A stretch of 64,000 bases of DNA from Baylisascaris procyonis (taxonomy: Eukaryota; Nematoda; Chromadorea; Rhabditida; Ascarididae). The stretch spans positions 2,396,501-2,460,500 of the forward strand of contig JAZARR010000221.1 of the NCBI GenBank assembly GCA_037389465.1, given 5' to 3'. The notes under the pieces were generated by a model. It did not search any database. It had not been told where the DNA came from and saw only the letters and a program-made list of their open reading frames with translations. The translations under genes were made by a program, and so were the position numbers. Every line of letters begins with the position of its first letter. Position 1 is the first letter of the stretch. Positions 1 through 12,500 of this stretch are shown in pieces.

Positions 1-681
1 TTCTGACAGGCCGTATGTTTTATTCTGTGTATCGCTCAAGTACCTGTGGACAGCTGTTATGTGAGAGGTGATGGCATTGCAGAGTTCCATTCTCAGTACA
101 GAAATCTGTGAGTAGGAGACGGATTTTTGGAGTAGAAAGGCAATTGTGTAGCAAAACTGCTCGTTAGCGGTGATATAAATTTAAAAAGGCTCCATGGCTT
201 ATTCTTTTTTGTCTCAATGGTTCTCACCATTAGTACGATTTTTAAAATTTATCCTGTCGTTTTTCTCTTCCAACCAAATCATGTGAGGCTAGTAATTGGC
301 TAATGTGCATGCAGATTTGTTTTTGTATTTGAGTGTTTTGGTGTTTTGACGGTCAGGTCCGGTAAGAATGAAGTTTGTTCATAGTCGGCAATACGTTCTG
401 GAGTGTGGGTGCATGGGATGCAAGTGACTAAAGAACGGCTAGTTTAGCCATGGCGGGTATGTTCTGTTGGCTTTTAACCTTACCTTAATCGCAGCATATC
501 GGCAGTGGACGCTGATTCGTCTTCACCATAAGTTTTGCGAATATTAGATATGCAGGTGCTGTTATTTCGCTGCTGCTCGTTTTGGCGGTAACATTTCATT
601 AAAACAATTGAATGAGGATTTTTATTCGATTTTGATGATTTTACGAAAGGAGAGACATAGCTTTATTGGTTTGCTTTACAG
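1..681. other. No gene called; sequence upstream of the PEHE-domain gene
   Basis: I see no convincing exon here. The acceptor at 680-681 may be a trans-splice site for the gene that follows, in which case this is promoter. If it is an ordinary acceptor, earlier exons of that gene may lie here or outside the window. Confidence 0.4.
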
Positions 682-685
682 TGTG

Positions 686-3600
686 ATGATGGACAAAGAG
701 GCTCGTGCGAAGTTACGAGCATTCAGAGAGGCATCTGACCCGGATGCAACCGAGTTGAGCTCAGAAGAAGATGATGAGCAGTCAGATGATATCCCATCGA
801 CGTCTAATTCCACTGCACAGGTTCACATCAGGTTGGCCGAACCGTTTTATTAAAAATAAAGGATTCATATTCTTGTGTGTGATTGCCTCATTCAAGCCTA
901 TCCCTCTCCAATCCTTCCCTATTTTCTTAAACCTGTAGAGAAGAGGGGAGAAATATGCAGCAGAATTTTAAAAAGGGCGCACGAGCCACGACATAGTAAA
1001 AAAGATGATAAAAAGGGAAAAAGCTATCCTTTTTGAACACACAGAGCTCTTTGTGTGTTTGGAATAAGAGATGGAACCTCTGACATGTTAATAAGCAGTA
1101 TAGTGAGGCGTATTTGTGTTGCTTTTCGCTGAATGGTAAATGTGCGTTTTTTGGTGTTAGAGAAGAAGTTGAGAAATTAATCATAAAAATTAGAGAAAGA
1201 AAAGTTTTTCTTAACTCCGATTCCAGCGGGCTGTTTTTGTCGGATTTAAGACGGCGAGTGGTTGAGTGCTTCGTTTGTTTTCGCTTATCAGTGTGCTTTG
1301 TTAAAAGTTGAACCCCTCCATTGCCTCCTCCCCACGCCATCCATTTCCAGCAGAAACGACACGAGAGCCTTAGAAAAGATAATACAAGAACATGTTAAAC
1401 GTTATCATAAGAGCTGTAATATGTGACTATTCCATTCAGAGATGTTTGCAATAACTTGTTGCAAGAATGCACCGAATGTGGGTGACGCAGTGAAAATCAT
1501 ATGGACGGTAAATTACGGCTTTTATTGTAGATATATTTATGGTTGCTTAGGTAATTTCTTATACGCGTAGGTGACATTAGCAGAATATAAAATGGTTTTT
1601 ATTTCTGATTTTCATGTCTTTCCTTTGTCATTTCTACTCTGCACATATGGCGTCTATTATTTGCCCTCACATAAACACATTTTAATCGTCTTTTCCGAAA
1701 CCAATTGGTCATTAGCATGTCATGCCTCTTTACGTCTGCTCTCTTTGATGATCCTAGAAGTTTGTGGATAAAGTTTTATTTGTTTGATAGTTTATTTTAT
1801 TTGTGAACTTTAAACGCCTATGTTCCCCTGAAGGAAAAAGTGCTCCTATTACTCGAAGCTCAGTTATTAATTGTAACTGAGAAAGCTTGCGCTTGCTTAC
1901 TGCTCTCTTTTTATGCTACGCTGTTGGTTCTTAGATTTATATTAATAAGATTTTTTGAAGCCGGGATAGCCCATTGTACCGATTACATCAGATGAGGATT
2001 GAGTTTGGTGCTCTTCAAGCGCGAGCCGAATACGAGGAAGAGGAATGTGCCAGGTTGATCGAGATGACACATCAACAGGTCAGCTCTTCTCTTTATCTCA
2101 TTTCTAAGGTATCTGGATTTATTATAGCATATGAATCGGCGGTGTAGTTTGATTGTATTTGTTAATGGTGATGGTTTGGCCCATGTGAGTAGACGTTTTC
2201 AGTGAATGTGATGTTGAACTAACGAAGTTGAAGTTTCTTGGGCATTTCCGAATTTATAACGTTTTGTTTAGTTGCATTGATTAACTCTGAAGACAGTTAG
2301 ATGATGTCTTGGTTGATTTATTTTCAGTATTCATGATAATTGTACTTGATGGGAACACGTTTGCAAAATCATTATTTCGTTTCGTTTTCTTTGAATGAGA
2401 TGCGTTGTGTTATAGCTGATGCAATTAGAAGCGAATAAGGAATGTTTCGTTTCGGAAGGCGATGAAGAGAAAGGTTGCGCGAGGTGCATTCCTGTAAACA
2501 GCAGTCTGAGGAGGAAGATGTTGAGGAATACCATCTCAGGGTTAGTTGGCACTCTCTTCTTTCTCGTTCTAAGTTTCGGCTTTTATCGACGTCATTTCGG
2601 CTTTTTTCCTACCTTTCTACATTTATTTTCCCTCATACGTAAATCGTTGTATTTACTCACCTAAGTGAAGAAGATGTCACCATCAGAACAGCGCATTTTC
2701 ATATCTATTGCCTCAATATTGTAGTCTTTTTTTACTTTTTGAAGGCACTAGCACGTGAGTTGTGATGAGTGATATAGAGGACAGTCTGTGACAGATAGCA
2801 ATAATGTAAGTAATGTCAGTGACAAATGACAGTATTTTTTAAATCGTTACATTATCATTATTAAAGGTTGATGGTAATAATGTTATGACAAACACTACAA
2901 ATTTAAAAAGTGATGCGCCTCATCTTAAATCTTAGAGAAGCGTTTTTGGCGTTTTTGCCGTATGGCAGTAAGCCCTCTTACAAACCTTTTTTTTTAAATG
3001 TTTATATTAGTTCAGTGGGTAAGCTTACGAGGGCAGATTGGTTTAGTGGCGTTTACTGTTCAACTGTTTGGTAAATTAGGACCTTGATTTGCTCATTATT
3101 AATGTCATCATACACTTTGCACGACGTCGTCGTTAAATATTCTGTAGCAATATTGATTTTTCATTATGAATTAAATATCGATTCCTGCTCAGCTTAGATG
3201 GATTGTGGACATCACAATTCAGTGTGTTGTAGCGAACATGATGCATCAGTGCATTTTCGAACAAAGCTTCATGAGGCCGACTCAAATTGAACAGAGAATT
3301 TCGCACAGACGTCATGGCTGGCAAGCATTTGGCGATCATCTGATAAAAGTCTTTGTTATGTTAGAAATCGTTTTGTTTTAACTTGCGTTTTGAGGACAAT
3401 CGTTCGAGCACCTCACCGCTAAACTTGTTTTGCAGCTTTGTCGAGAACAGTGCGGAAGTTGCGGCAACGTCAATGAGTGTGTGTGATCGTGTTCCTGCAT
3501 ATGCATCAGTTGACAGCAGCCTTAATAAAAGTCTGTCATCCTTAACTGGTATGTCTCTACCCTAATTTTTTGTCTAATCTGATCTAATGTTTGATGGCTA

Positions 3601-6277
3601 GTAAAAGTATAGAGGTAACAGAGTGAAGCTTTCATACTCTCCTTCAATGCGACAGCTTTCCTGAAGCGATCTCGTTTCTTTCTTTTCATTTTTTTTTTTA
3701 ATTTTGAAAGTCTTTTCTCTCTCTTAATTTATCGTCGTCAACCTTAGTCATTGGCTTGCATCACCTGTTTGAGCAGAACAGTTTTCGACTTATATAACTC
3801 CCCACTTTCCTCATCCTTTCAGTGTTAGTGACATTTTTCACTGAGGCTTAGAATTTGCATTCGATCAAGTGATAGCGTAACATCAGTGAAGTTATTGATC
3901 TGCTCATAGAAACGTGTATGCTGCTGTGTGGTTTTCTTGTTAGAAAAAGAAGGGAAATACTATCCTTTGTGAATATTTAGGAAAGTATTGATAACATATG
4001 ATGATAGTGACAATCTAGTAGGATATAACAGGTGATTTGGCACGGGGTTTAATGCAGGCAAATGTTGCTGAAAGAATAAATATGAAGAGGGATTCGAATG
4101 CAAAGAAATGGTGTTCGGATGGAAAGCAAACTACTGTTGCTCTTTTCAGCAGTTCCTCTTAGGCGGCGTGTTGATACATACCTTCGTCGAAAGTCGATGC
4201 GCCCTGCTTATTTCACTCGATTGAGGTTCACTTTTCATTAGATAAATGTTGTTTCATTAAACGTAATTTTTTGAGTTATAAGATATGGAATGTTTCATGG
4301 TTTTTTCATTGAAGAACTGATGGCTGGGAGGGGGAAGGGGGGTTTTTGTGCACTGTTATCTACTTGTGCCCAGATAAGATGGTCATCATATCGCAGCGAT
4401 ACGTTTAAACTTTTGCTGTCAAAATCCGAAAATGGTAAATGATCAGCAAAAAATTAGCGCAGAATTGTCTCAGAAGTCCTACGGAGAATTGCAAACGGTG
4501 CGTAATAAAAATAGCACCGAATGTATACAAGCGGTGGCATTTTCAGTTCATCAGAAGATGCCAGGCAAGAGGATGGAAAGAGAAGAGGGTCTTACCCGCC
4601 ATCATACTTTTTGAATGAATTCATAATTTGGCTGCAAGTATTGGCACTAAAGCTGTGAGCAACATTTGCAGTTGGGATCGTGCACCGTGGATGTCGTATC
4701 TGCAGAACAAAAAGGGACTGGGTGTAGCTGAAGAACGACGGAAGAGGAAACGGGACACGGATCGGGATGATTGTAGTACGTTGCCCTTCCGGAAAGCACG
4801 CCGAAATAGTGGTGTAGGTTCTTTTTCGTTTCTCCATGCTTCATGTGGTAGTAATTCTCATCACGCATTGTTTTATGTGACCTGTAATCCTAAAATTCTC
4901 AAGCAAAATGGCACGATGCATTAATTGTGCAGTTTTTGAAGTCTGTGTAATAAGAATCGGTATTCATGTGCGTGATATGTAAGCCCGCCTCTTTGCTTCC
5001 TTGCATGGTGAATTTGAATTTGACTATCTGGGCAGCAAACAAATTTCTATGTTTTTGGGGTACCGCCTCAGCTCACTCTATATAGCACTCCTTCTCAACT
5101 AGTTTCTTGTAGTTACTTTTTGTTCGTTTGTTTGAACTTCGCCTAGTCGTTCTTATTTTTAGCTTAATGTCGGTAGTTTCAGCAGTGAGAATGGTATAAC
5201 ATATTCAATCAGATCTTTATTATCGCAGTGCCCGTAAATAATCGAATTTTGAATTGCCAACCCAGTTGTTTCAATCCTCAGCCCAGTTACAACCTCGTTC
5301 TGATCGTTGCTGCAACAATGATGACTGGAGTTGATGTGGGAAGGGAGCAGCTGAAAATTTAACGTGTTTCGTGTTGTTAAACTTTCTGGGATAAACTAAT
5401 TGTTCGGACTGCAGCGGGTTGATTGTGACCCATGCGCAGGCTTTTTGATGATAGGGAATCGACGAAAAATTTCAAGAGTGTACAAGTGAGTTGAGTATCT
5501 CAACAGCATCAGAGGATTTCCTCATATTTCACCGTCAAGTGGTCGTTATCTTAACAGTAGAGAAAACACGTCAGACATGAATTCCAGTAGCTCAGTTGAA
5601 ACAAACTAAGGAATCGTTATGAGTGTGTTAGGCAAAGAAGAATACTCGAGAAATAAGGGATAATATATGATAAACCATCTGTAATAATGCTATAGATGTT
5701 GTTGCAAAGAGGTCGATGTACTGTTGGCAACCCGAAGACGTTTCGATGATTATATATAGAATGGTTGGCTGCAAGAGAAGTAATGCTTGTTGGAATGTCA
5801 CTTCATGTGCGATATAAAAAGTGCAAAACAACGAATTGTTCATTACCTGCACTGAAGTGCTTACGAGAAAGGTTGACAGCAGCAGTGGCATCAGCGTCAG
5901 AGGGGAGCAGCTAAGCCGTCTGAAATTAGCGAGCGAAATATGGGCGTAAACAAAAAAGAGGCATAACGATTGTCGATCGCAGAAAACGCGTCAGAGCGGA
6001 GGATACTCGCTATTTCGATTCTGGGCCATACCACAAATGTGATCGGAAAGCGCAGCGGAGTGAAATGAAGTTATGGTGGAGAGCAGGGCAGGCATAATAA
6101 TATGGACAGTAAACGTGATAGTTTTCCATGTAAATCGCCAACAATAACCATCGCTGAGTAGTGTGTCCCCGAGAACAAGAACTATCAGTTGATCGAACGC
6201 TGAAAGAATGGGAAAATGGTCTGGTTGAATGGATTGAAACTAAGCGAAGAAGAATGGCGACGTTATAAGAAGGGTGG

Positions 6278-6353
<76 letters not shown>

Positions 6354-8613
6354 GAGGTGCCGACCTAACTACCTCCCTTCCATGGTGAATGTAGGACCTT
6401 ATTCAGTCGTTTATAGGACGCAGCAAAAAGTAGACGGGAGCAAATGTAATATGTTCAAATTGTGACACGATATCTTTGACGTCTAAAAAGTGTTGTACAC
6501 GAGCATGTGTTAAGTATTGTGTATAGATGTTGCATACCAAAAGTTCAAATGCAGTGCAGTTATGTAAGTGTAAAAAACAGTTAGTCGAGCAAGTTAAGCA
6601 ATAGCTGGCGTATAGAGAAAGTATCAGTGGTTGTGTTTCAGACAGGTGATAGACGCGTTTCACTACTGAGGCATGCCGGTAACAGATTGGTTCGGCGCTC
6701 GTTGGACTGCAAACGCAACGGCGAAAAGGTGTCACGTGGTGGTTCTGTGCACGCTTTCGAAAGACGGTCTAGTGCGGCTAGTGTAAATCATGGCACCGAA
6801 GTATCTACGTCGTCTGAAAGCAATTTGGATCTGACCGTTGTTGGTCTACCACAAAAGATCGATTACAAAGAGATCTCCATTCCAAAGTGAATCTTAATTT
6901 TTTTTCCAAAGTGAATCTTAATTTGGGTATAGTGGCGGTTGGATGTAACTTCACTATTAAATAAAGGTGCTGTAATCGCGCATTTGTAGATTGTTTTTGA
7001 AGTATGATGCTAAGAAGTTTTAAAATAACCACAGCTTAAACATATGTTCAAAATATCATCTATAGACAACTGGGAAGGTGGGAATCAGTGGGAGGATTGT
7101 TGCAAACGGATTTTAGTTGTTTGCCAGAACATTATTTTGCGAGGTTGTTCATCTGAATGTGTGATTTGTTCTGCTCCGTCTCGATCTTTTTTTACAGTCG
7201 TATATCTCCTTCCAGTGCCTCAACTGGGTATGCCATGTAAGTCGTAGTGACAGCTTTTTACTGTTTAAGTGGGAGCATGCGGAATATGCAAATATTTCGT
7301 GAAAACGTTCGCATCGTTTTGTTGCTGACGTTAGACATCTTCAAGTGTTATCCACAACTCGCAGGCAACACATTCAGGTGCCGCTTTCTGGGTTTCTGCT
7401 TCCATTCCCAGTCTAGTTTTCGTATTGTGCTGTCACGGGATAATTTTTCATATTGTGCTATCACGGCATAACACGAGTTCCTCCTTGAATCTTCGCTTTC
7501 ACATTCTTATTCCTGTAATAGAAACCAGTTAAACTTAATGTTGCACGAACCATCAGCGTATTTTAAGGTGGAGAAGGTTGACGGTTGACGCGTCGCCCGT
7601 AAAAGCGGAGTGGCCTTGTACGGGCCTTGCTGAAGTATCGTGTGCTGCCGAGATCTCACGACTGCACCTTCCACTGGAGCTGAACGAAAGAAAACGCTTC
7701 CAGCAGTACAGGTTAACTACTTCGCTGTCCCGTCCATCCCTGTGCACATGTTACTCGACTGTTTTTGCAAACGAGCTACAGAGTAATTAAAGTAATAGGA
7801 AGTCAGTAGGATGTTTGCCCTTATTTAATCACTTCGGGTGTCACGCATATAACCTCTGAGGAAAGAGAGGAGAGGAGAAAGAGTTGTACTTGTTGTGAAT
7901 AAAATTTTGGAGAGGGAGAGAAGTTGGAAGAAGAGTTGAACATATTTGAATATGGAAGATCAGCGTGATGCTGCTTTGTGATTCACGGACAGATCCGCCG
8001 CGTTGATAAGGGAGCTAAAAAGGGACTGTTTCACATATCAAAATCCATGTCATTATATAAGGGAAGCGAGTCCATTGAAATGATAGGTTTTTGGTCTAAA
8101 AGGCCGATACAGCTTATATAGGTATTGAGGATATTGCGCAATGGGGCGAACGTCTGTGTTCGTTTCATAATGGGATGATAGTACTGTACCGGCATTTGCT
8201 GCCAGAAACCAAATCTCATGAAACGGTGACAATGCTGAGATCCTTTGAAGATGGGTCCCTTTCATTATTCGACTTGCAGAGACCATGTTGCGTCAAAGGC
8301 TGTGGCTGCATCGAAGGTTTCGGGTACGCAGTCGAAGATGTCGGCTACACACTCGAAGAACTCTACAGCATCACAGTTGAAGTTGTCGGCTGCAGGCTCG
8401 GCAAGTTGTTCGACTGACACGCAGAGCAGCAGTTACTCCACTTCCACAGCACCTAGCCCAGCGCCAGCCATCTTCCAGTTTGACGACGAACACTCGAATT
8501 CGGCTATTGAAAACGCGATGGTGCCTTTCTATGATCGGCCATCTGTGGTGAAACCCTACTCGCCAAGATCATTCCCCTTGCCTCCTTCCCTCGTACACAA
8601 GCATCTCACATAG
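686..8613 (+). CDS. KANSL1/MSL1-like protein with PEHE domain (ten-exon model, about 477 aa)
   Basis: Exons 686-820, 1992-2078, 2416-2540, 3436-3548, 4463-4497, 4515-4588, 4672-4813, 6642-6886, 7568-7711 and 8280-8613 share one frame with matching phases. The N-terminus is acidic (DATELSSEEDDEQSDD) and is followed by a glutamate-rich, coiled-coil-like stretch. The middle is basic (EERRKRKRDTDRDD). From about residue 300, DLTVVGLP, DYKEISIPKWR and LHLPLELNERKRF resemble the PEHE domain of KANSL1 and MSL1. In flies and mammals that domain docks the MOF/KAT8 histone acetyltransferase, so a chromatin role in the nucleus is inferred. The C-terminus has degenerate Ser-Lys repeats (SKVSGTQSKMSATHSK) and ends YSPRSFPLPPS. 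KANSL1 is preferred over MSL1 for the YKEI-x-x-P-x-WR core. The weakest point is the 4498-4514 intron, only 17 bases. Start 686 follows an acceptor at 680-681; upstream exons are not excluded. Confidence 0.6.
6281..6350. repeat. (AT)n microsatellite, about 70 bp
   Basis: An uninterrupted AT dinucleotide run lies in intron 7 of the PEHE-domain gene. The open frame of alternating Tyr-Ile through it is an artefact. Confidence 0.95.
6642..6890 (+). CDS. Alternative terminal exon giving a short, PEHE-less isoform
   Basis: If the donor at 6887 is not used, exon 8 reads one more lysine codon (AAG) and stops at TGA 6888-6890. An AATAAA at 6960-6965 with a GT-rich stretch after it could polyadenylate this transcript. 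The protein would end ...DYKEISIPK and lose the WR motif, the helix and the C-terminal tail. The stop codon overlaps the GT of the donor, so splicing and termination exclude each other. The signals are visible in the sequence; use of the isoform is inferred. Confidence 0.4.
   Translation, partial: TGDRRVSLLRHAGNRLVRRSLDCKRNGEKVSRGGSVHAFERRSSAASVNHGTEVSTSSESNLDLTVVGLPQKIDYKEISIPK
6880..6924 (+). repeat. 21-bp direct duplication containing the exon 8 splice donor
   Basis: TTCCAAAGTGAATCTTAATT plus one T occurs at 6880-6900 and again at 6904-6924, separated by TTT. Each copy carries the CCAAA|GTGAAT donor, so the second copy is a decoy or back-up 5' splice site. Confidence 0.85.
6960..6965 (+). 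terminator. Intronic polyadenylation signal AATAAA
   Basis: This canonical hexamer is 70 bases after the in-frame TGA of extended exon 8 and is followed by T/GT-rich sequence. It would end the short isoform. Confidence 0.45.
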
Positions 8614-9377
8614 TCGTTGTAGTGAACAACTCAGAAATATGTCATGATGTGTTTGAATTGGACTCGCATTGTGCGTATTTCGCTGTTTCTCTTGTAATCT
8701 GAAATCTCCTCATTTTTACTTCGGCATATACTGGTTTTTTGTTGACTATTCTCTTGTCTCTTCATTTTCCTCCGCGCTTATATCCTTCATCATTCGCCCT
8801 TGTGTAACTGTTATGATTACATGGTCTTTGAACGATCGCCAGTCACCACACCCTACATGAAGCAGTGGTATATTTTCGGCTTCAGCTTTCACCGTACTTA
8901 TTGTCGTAGGTAAAACATGAGGTCTGGGTTAAACACACTACTAGTTGTGATTGGAGCCGGATTCAGTCCAGCTGTAAAATGTTCATTATGGATGTTTGGG
9001 CCCAGATTTAGCCTACACCGTTGTTGTCTTAAGACCTCCTTTTAATCTGTAGATCATGAGTAAAAGCTTCCCTTAGCACCCCTTCGTTCGTAAGCTGGTG
9101 GATGCAGTTCATGATTTGGTTGCTGTTTTGGCATTCGTCAGTAATCAACGGGACTGTTGGGGATATGGCGCTGGCTGCTTAATGTTTGAGTTTTGAGGTG
9201 CTGAAAGTACGGACTAAAGCATTACCAGTAGTGAGTGTCGGGATGTTGGCGGTGTAGTTCGAGGCTGCAGGTGCTTTACAACGCCAAAGAGTTTGTAAGT
9301 TGACTGTTGCGCGAATTTGCGTGGGAGTTGCGTTCATCTTTCATTAGTTGTTTCCGGCGATATGATGTCTCAATAAC

Positions 9378-9530
9378 AAGCCATATCGCTTGAAATAGAC
9401 AATTACTGAACTGGTAAGCCGTGTGACTTGAAGTAGATAAATGTTCAGCCGATAAGCGATGTGTTTTGAAGTGGACAAGTGGTCAGCGGACAAGCCGTCA
9501 GATCTGAAGTAGCGATCACTTAAATGTTGG
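9378..9530. repeat. 38-bp degenerate tandem repeat, about 4 copies
   Basis: Copies start at 9378, 9416, 9454 and 9492, the last incomplete. Each begins AAGC and carries a TTGAAGTAG-like core with TCAG near the end. The unit length is not a multiple of three, and the minus-strand frame across it has no other support, so I call it non-coding. Confidence 0.8.
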
Positions 9531-12500
9531 TCATTCATGTGTTACGGCATCGTGATGATGGCGATTGTTCATTTGTAATCTTGTGGCGCCTATTGCTTTT
9601 GTATAAATGTTCACGGAGTCACGTGTAGGGCGCTTTACTTGTTCTTCATCTTATTCACCTCATTTTCATCGAGAATTATCTTTGTTGATATGTCGAGTGT
9701 TAGTGGTTGAGCAGGTTCTTTTTGCAGTTACCTTAGAAAAGCAAATCCATTGATAGATTTTTTTATGGGATCGTTTGAGAAGAGTAATCTCGATTAACCG
9801 AATTAAGCACAAATAGTTAACAAAAAAATGCGCTAATAATAAATGCTTTCGTTATGGATTCACCCATGTCGATTGCCTTTTTATGTTTACTTTCTATTCG
9901 CTAATTCGTTCAGATCGAATGAGATTATTCTTCTTAAACATTGTCAGATTTTTTCTTTTATTTTTGAAGATGATGGTCTCTTGATTTTTAAATATATGTT
10001 TATTGAATTCTCTTCTAAATGTTTTTTGTTTGCGTTCCAAATGGAAATCCTCTCTCGCTCTTCTTGTCCATATTATTCTCTTTTTCTCTTAAGTACTGTT
10101 GAAGTGGTTGAGTTCAGGCGTTTATTGTTGTTGCACATTCATGGAGGGTTTCTCGATAGAAAGTTTTTTGGTATGTCATGAAACTCTGCTATGTTTGTAA
10201 GGTTTATTTGAAAATTGCTGATATTGCATTGTCATTAGTTGCTGAAAGCTCACCGAAGGGTGGATAAGGGTCATATTTGCACGAATGTTTAATGTTCGCA
10301 TAAAACGGAAGTTGCATTCGAAGGAGAATATTGCTCTTCCGTTCTTGAATATTCTATTTCTAATGCATTTTTCTGTCCTTTTTCTCTTCCCAATCGTTGC
10401 GTTGTGTTGGTTTTCACAGTTAACATCGTTGTACATTTCTCTTCATTGCACATCACTCCCTCATTTTTGTTGTTACGTTATCATTCTATACACTCGAGAA
10501 CGCCCAATTTAATAGTGTCGAATGTTGCAATGCGTTCTCTTGTATAGTTTATGATGCATATGGGGATATAACCATTTCGCATGTTGAAATTATATTCTCA
10601 TTTCCTCTTTTTCTTTTTTAAGTAGAGCAAATAAAATCATCTTTTTTAACGAATAAAGCAATGTTTTAGCATTCAGATGGTCATGTGGTTACTACCGAGA
10701 GGTGTTATTATTATCTCTGTACTTATGCAAACGATTTTATGCCGTTTTTTGCTTCATATCTGTTCCTTTGTCTATAAGTGAGAATGGGACATATCTTTTA
10801 CTTCCTATAGGTATCATATCGTCTGCATTGATGAGCAGTGTGTGAGTTATTTTTATGCGGAGATGCAACGAACTGTTGGGCTTCTTCAAAATATACAGTT
10901 TTAGACTTCCTATGGATTCGTTGAATATCAGCGGGAATTTTGATTCGTTGCTAGTGGATGTGTCGACTGTTTTACGTCAAATGTTTACTTCGGTTTCCGT
11001 TTGCGAAATTAGCGGTGTGCTACCGGTAAAAATCTAGCATATGATGAACTCTTTTATGTAGAAAAGTGAGATAAGCGGGTTGATGGGTTTCACTTTGCGT
11101 GATGCTTGCACGTCCCTCATAGTAATACTGAATTGAGCTGATTATTCGCTTTCGTGAACGGTAAAGTGAGGTGGATATTTGCGTGGGAACTTTGGCTAAG
11201 TTTGGTGGTGGCAGGTTCACCGCCTACCTAAATCTGGTTCATCGTTTTGGAAGCGTTACAATGAAGGAATGGTGTTTCGAAGGATGACTTCCTCTCTCGT
11301 TGAACGTTTAAACCTTGGTTAGCGGCGTTTCCAAACTGATGTTGAGCTGAATATGTCTGCTTTAGCAGCATCTGCCTGTGCGCTGATGTTTATAGCCAGA
11401 TGAGTATCGTTTACACTCAGGCTCCGAAAGTTCGAAGTTTGTAGCAAAGTTAGATCCGGAAATGGGGGGAGGGGGTCAGTGGCGGAAATTCAGTCTTTTC
11501 GGAATATTGTGAATCCTCATTGAAGTTCGAGGGGTCCGGAAATGCAAAGGATCAATGAGAGCTAACAAAATACAAAGAGTTTTTTCTTCGCTCGGAGAAA
11601 GCAAAGAATGGAGGGGTGAAGCAGCATTCGAAGACGCTGCTAACATTATTGCGATTCCTAAAATTTGTAGCCGAAACCATGCGCTCTGCTTATTACTACT
11701 AAACTATGCTGAATATTCTTTGCATGATACAACGGCAGTATCGGTGGCCGTTTATTTGAAATTGCCGTTGTACTTTAGTATTGGGTGATATTAATCAAAT
11801 TTTTCGGGGGGATAGAAAATAGAATAAGGTAATAAAAAATGTTGCAGAGTGAGTTTAATTAATTCTCTTTGAAATTATTTCTCACAAGCAAACACCATTT
11901 TATCTAATGCGAAGAGCTGTTTCACTAGGTGGACTTAAAGAGATGCCGACAGTGCTTTAACTACAGAGTGGCAAAAAGATCGTATGTAGTGACGGAGTAA
12001 TGCGCAAAACGTCAGGTCAAACTGTTGTATTAGCTTATTTTTGCAACGTATTTCCGCAAAGTGCAAACCTTCACACAATTGAGAACAGGAAATCTTCGAA
12101 AAGCACAGCAGTGAATGGTGCATATCGACCTACGCTTGAGAGATGGGGGCAGCCAGCTCGTTCCGACTGCTCTTCAATGGTGCGAGCGGTTTTGCAACGC
12201 GGCGCTCGTTGCGCCACCTACGCTCAATCGGCTGCGTTGCGCTCTTTCAAAGATGTTTTGTGCGCTTGTGTTGCATTGTTTTTCATAGGGTTACACAAGC
12301 TTTGTATAGTAGGTTGGTTGATGCGTTTGGTTTGCAGATGTTATAACCGTGTCCTAACCGCTGATCCTGTACTCATATTACAGTTTTGTGGCTTTCTTAT
12401 CATTGTTTTTTCAATTGAAAGTGGTGAATTTAATCGAAGGGAATGAGATTAGACCAGTAGCATCTTCGTTTTCATTGCTTCAACAAAAACAAGGTGAATT

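Noticed and set aside
6274..6465. 63-codon frame of alternating Tyr and Ile
   Set aside because: It is simply the translation of an (AT)n microsatellite.
12000..12446. 148-codon plus-strand ORF
   Set aside because: No domain, no splice or start context, and overlapping open frames on both strands; a CpG-richer patch is enough to explain it.
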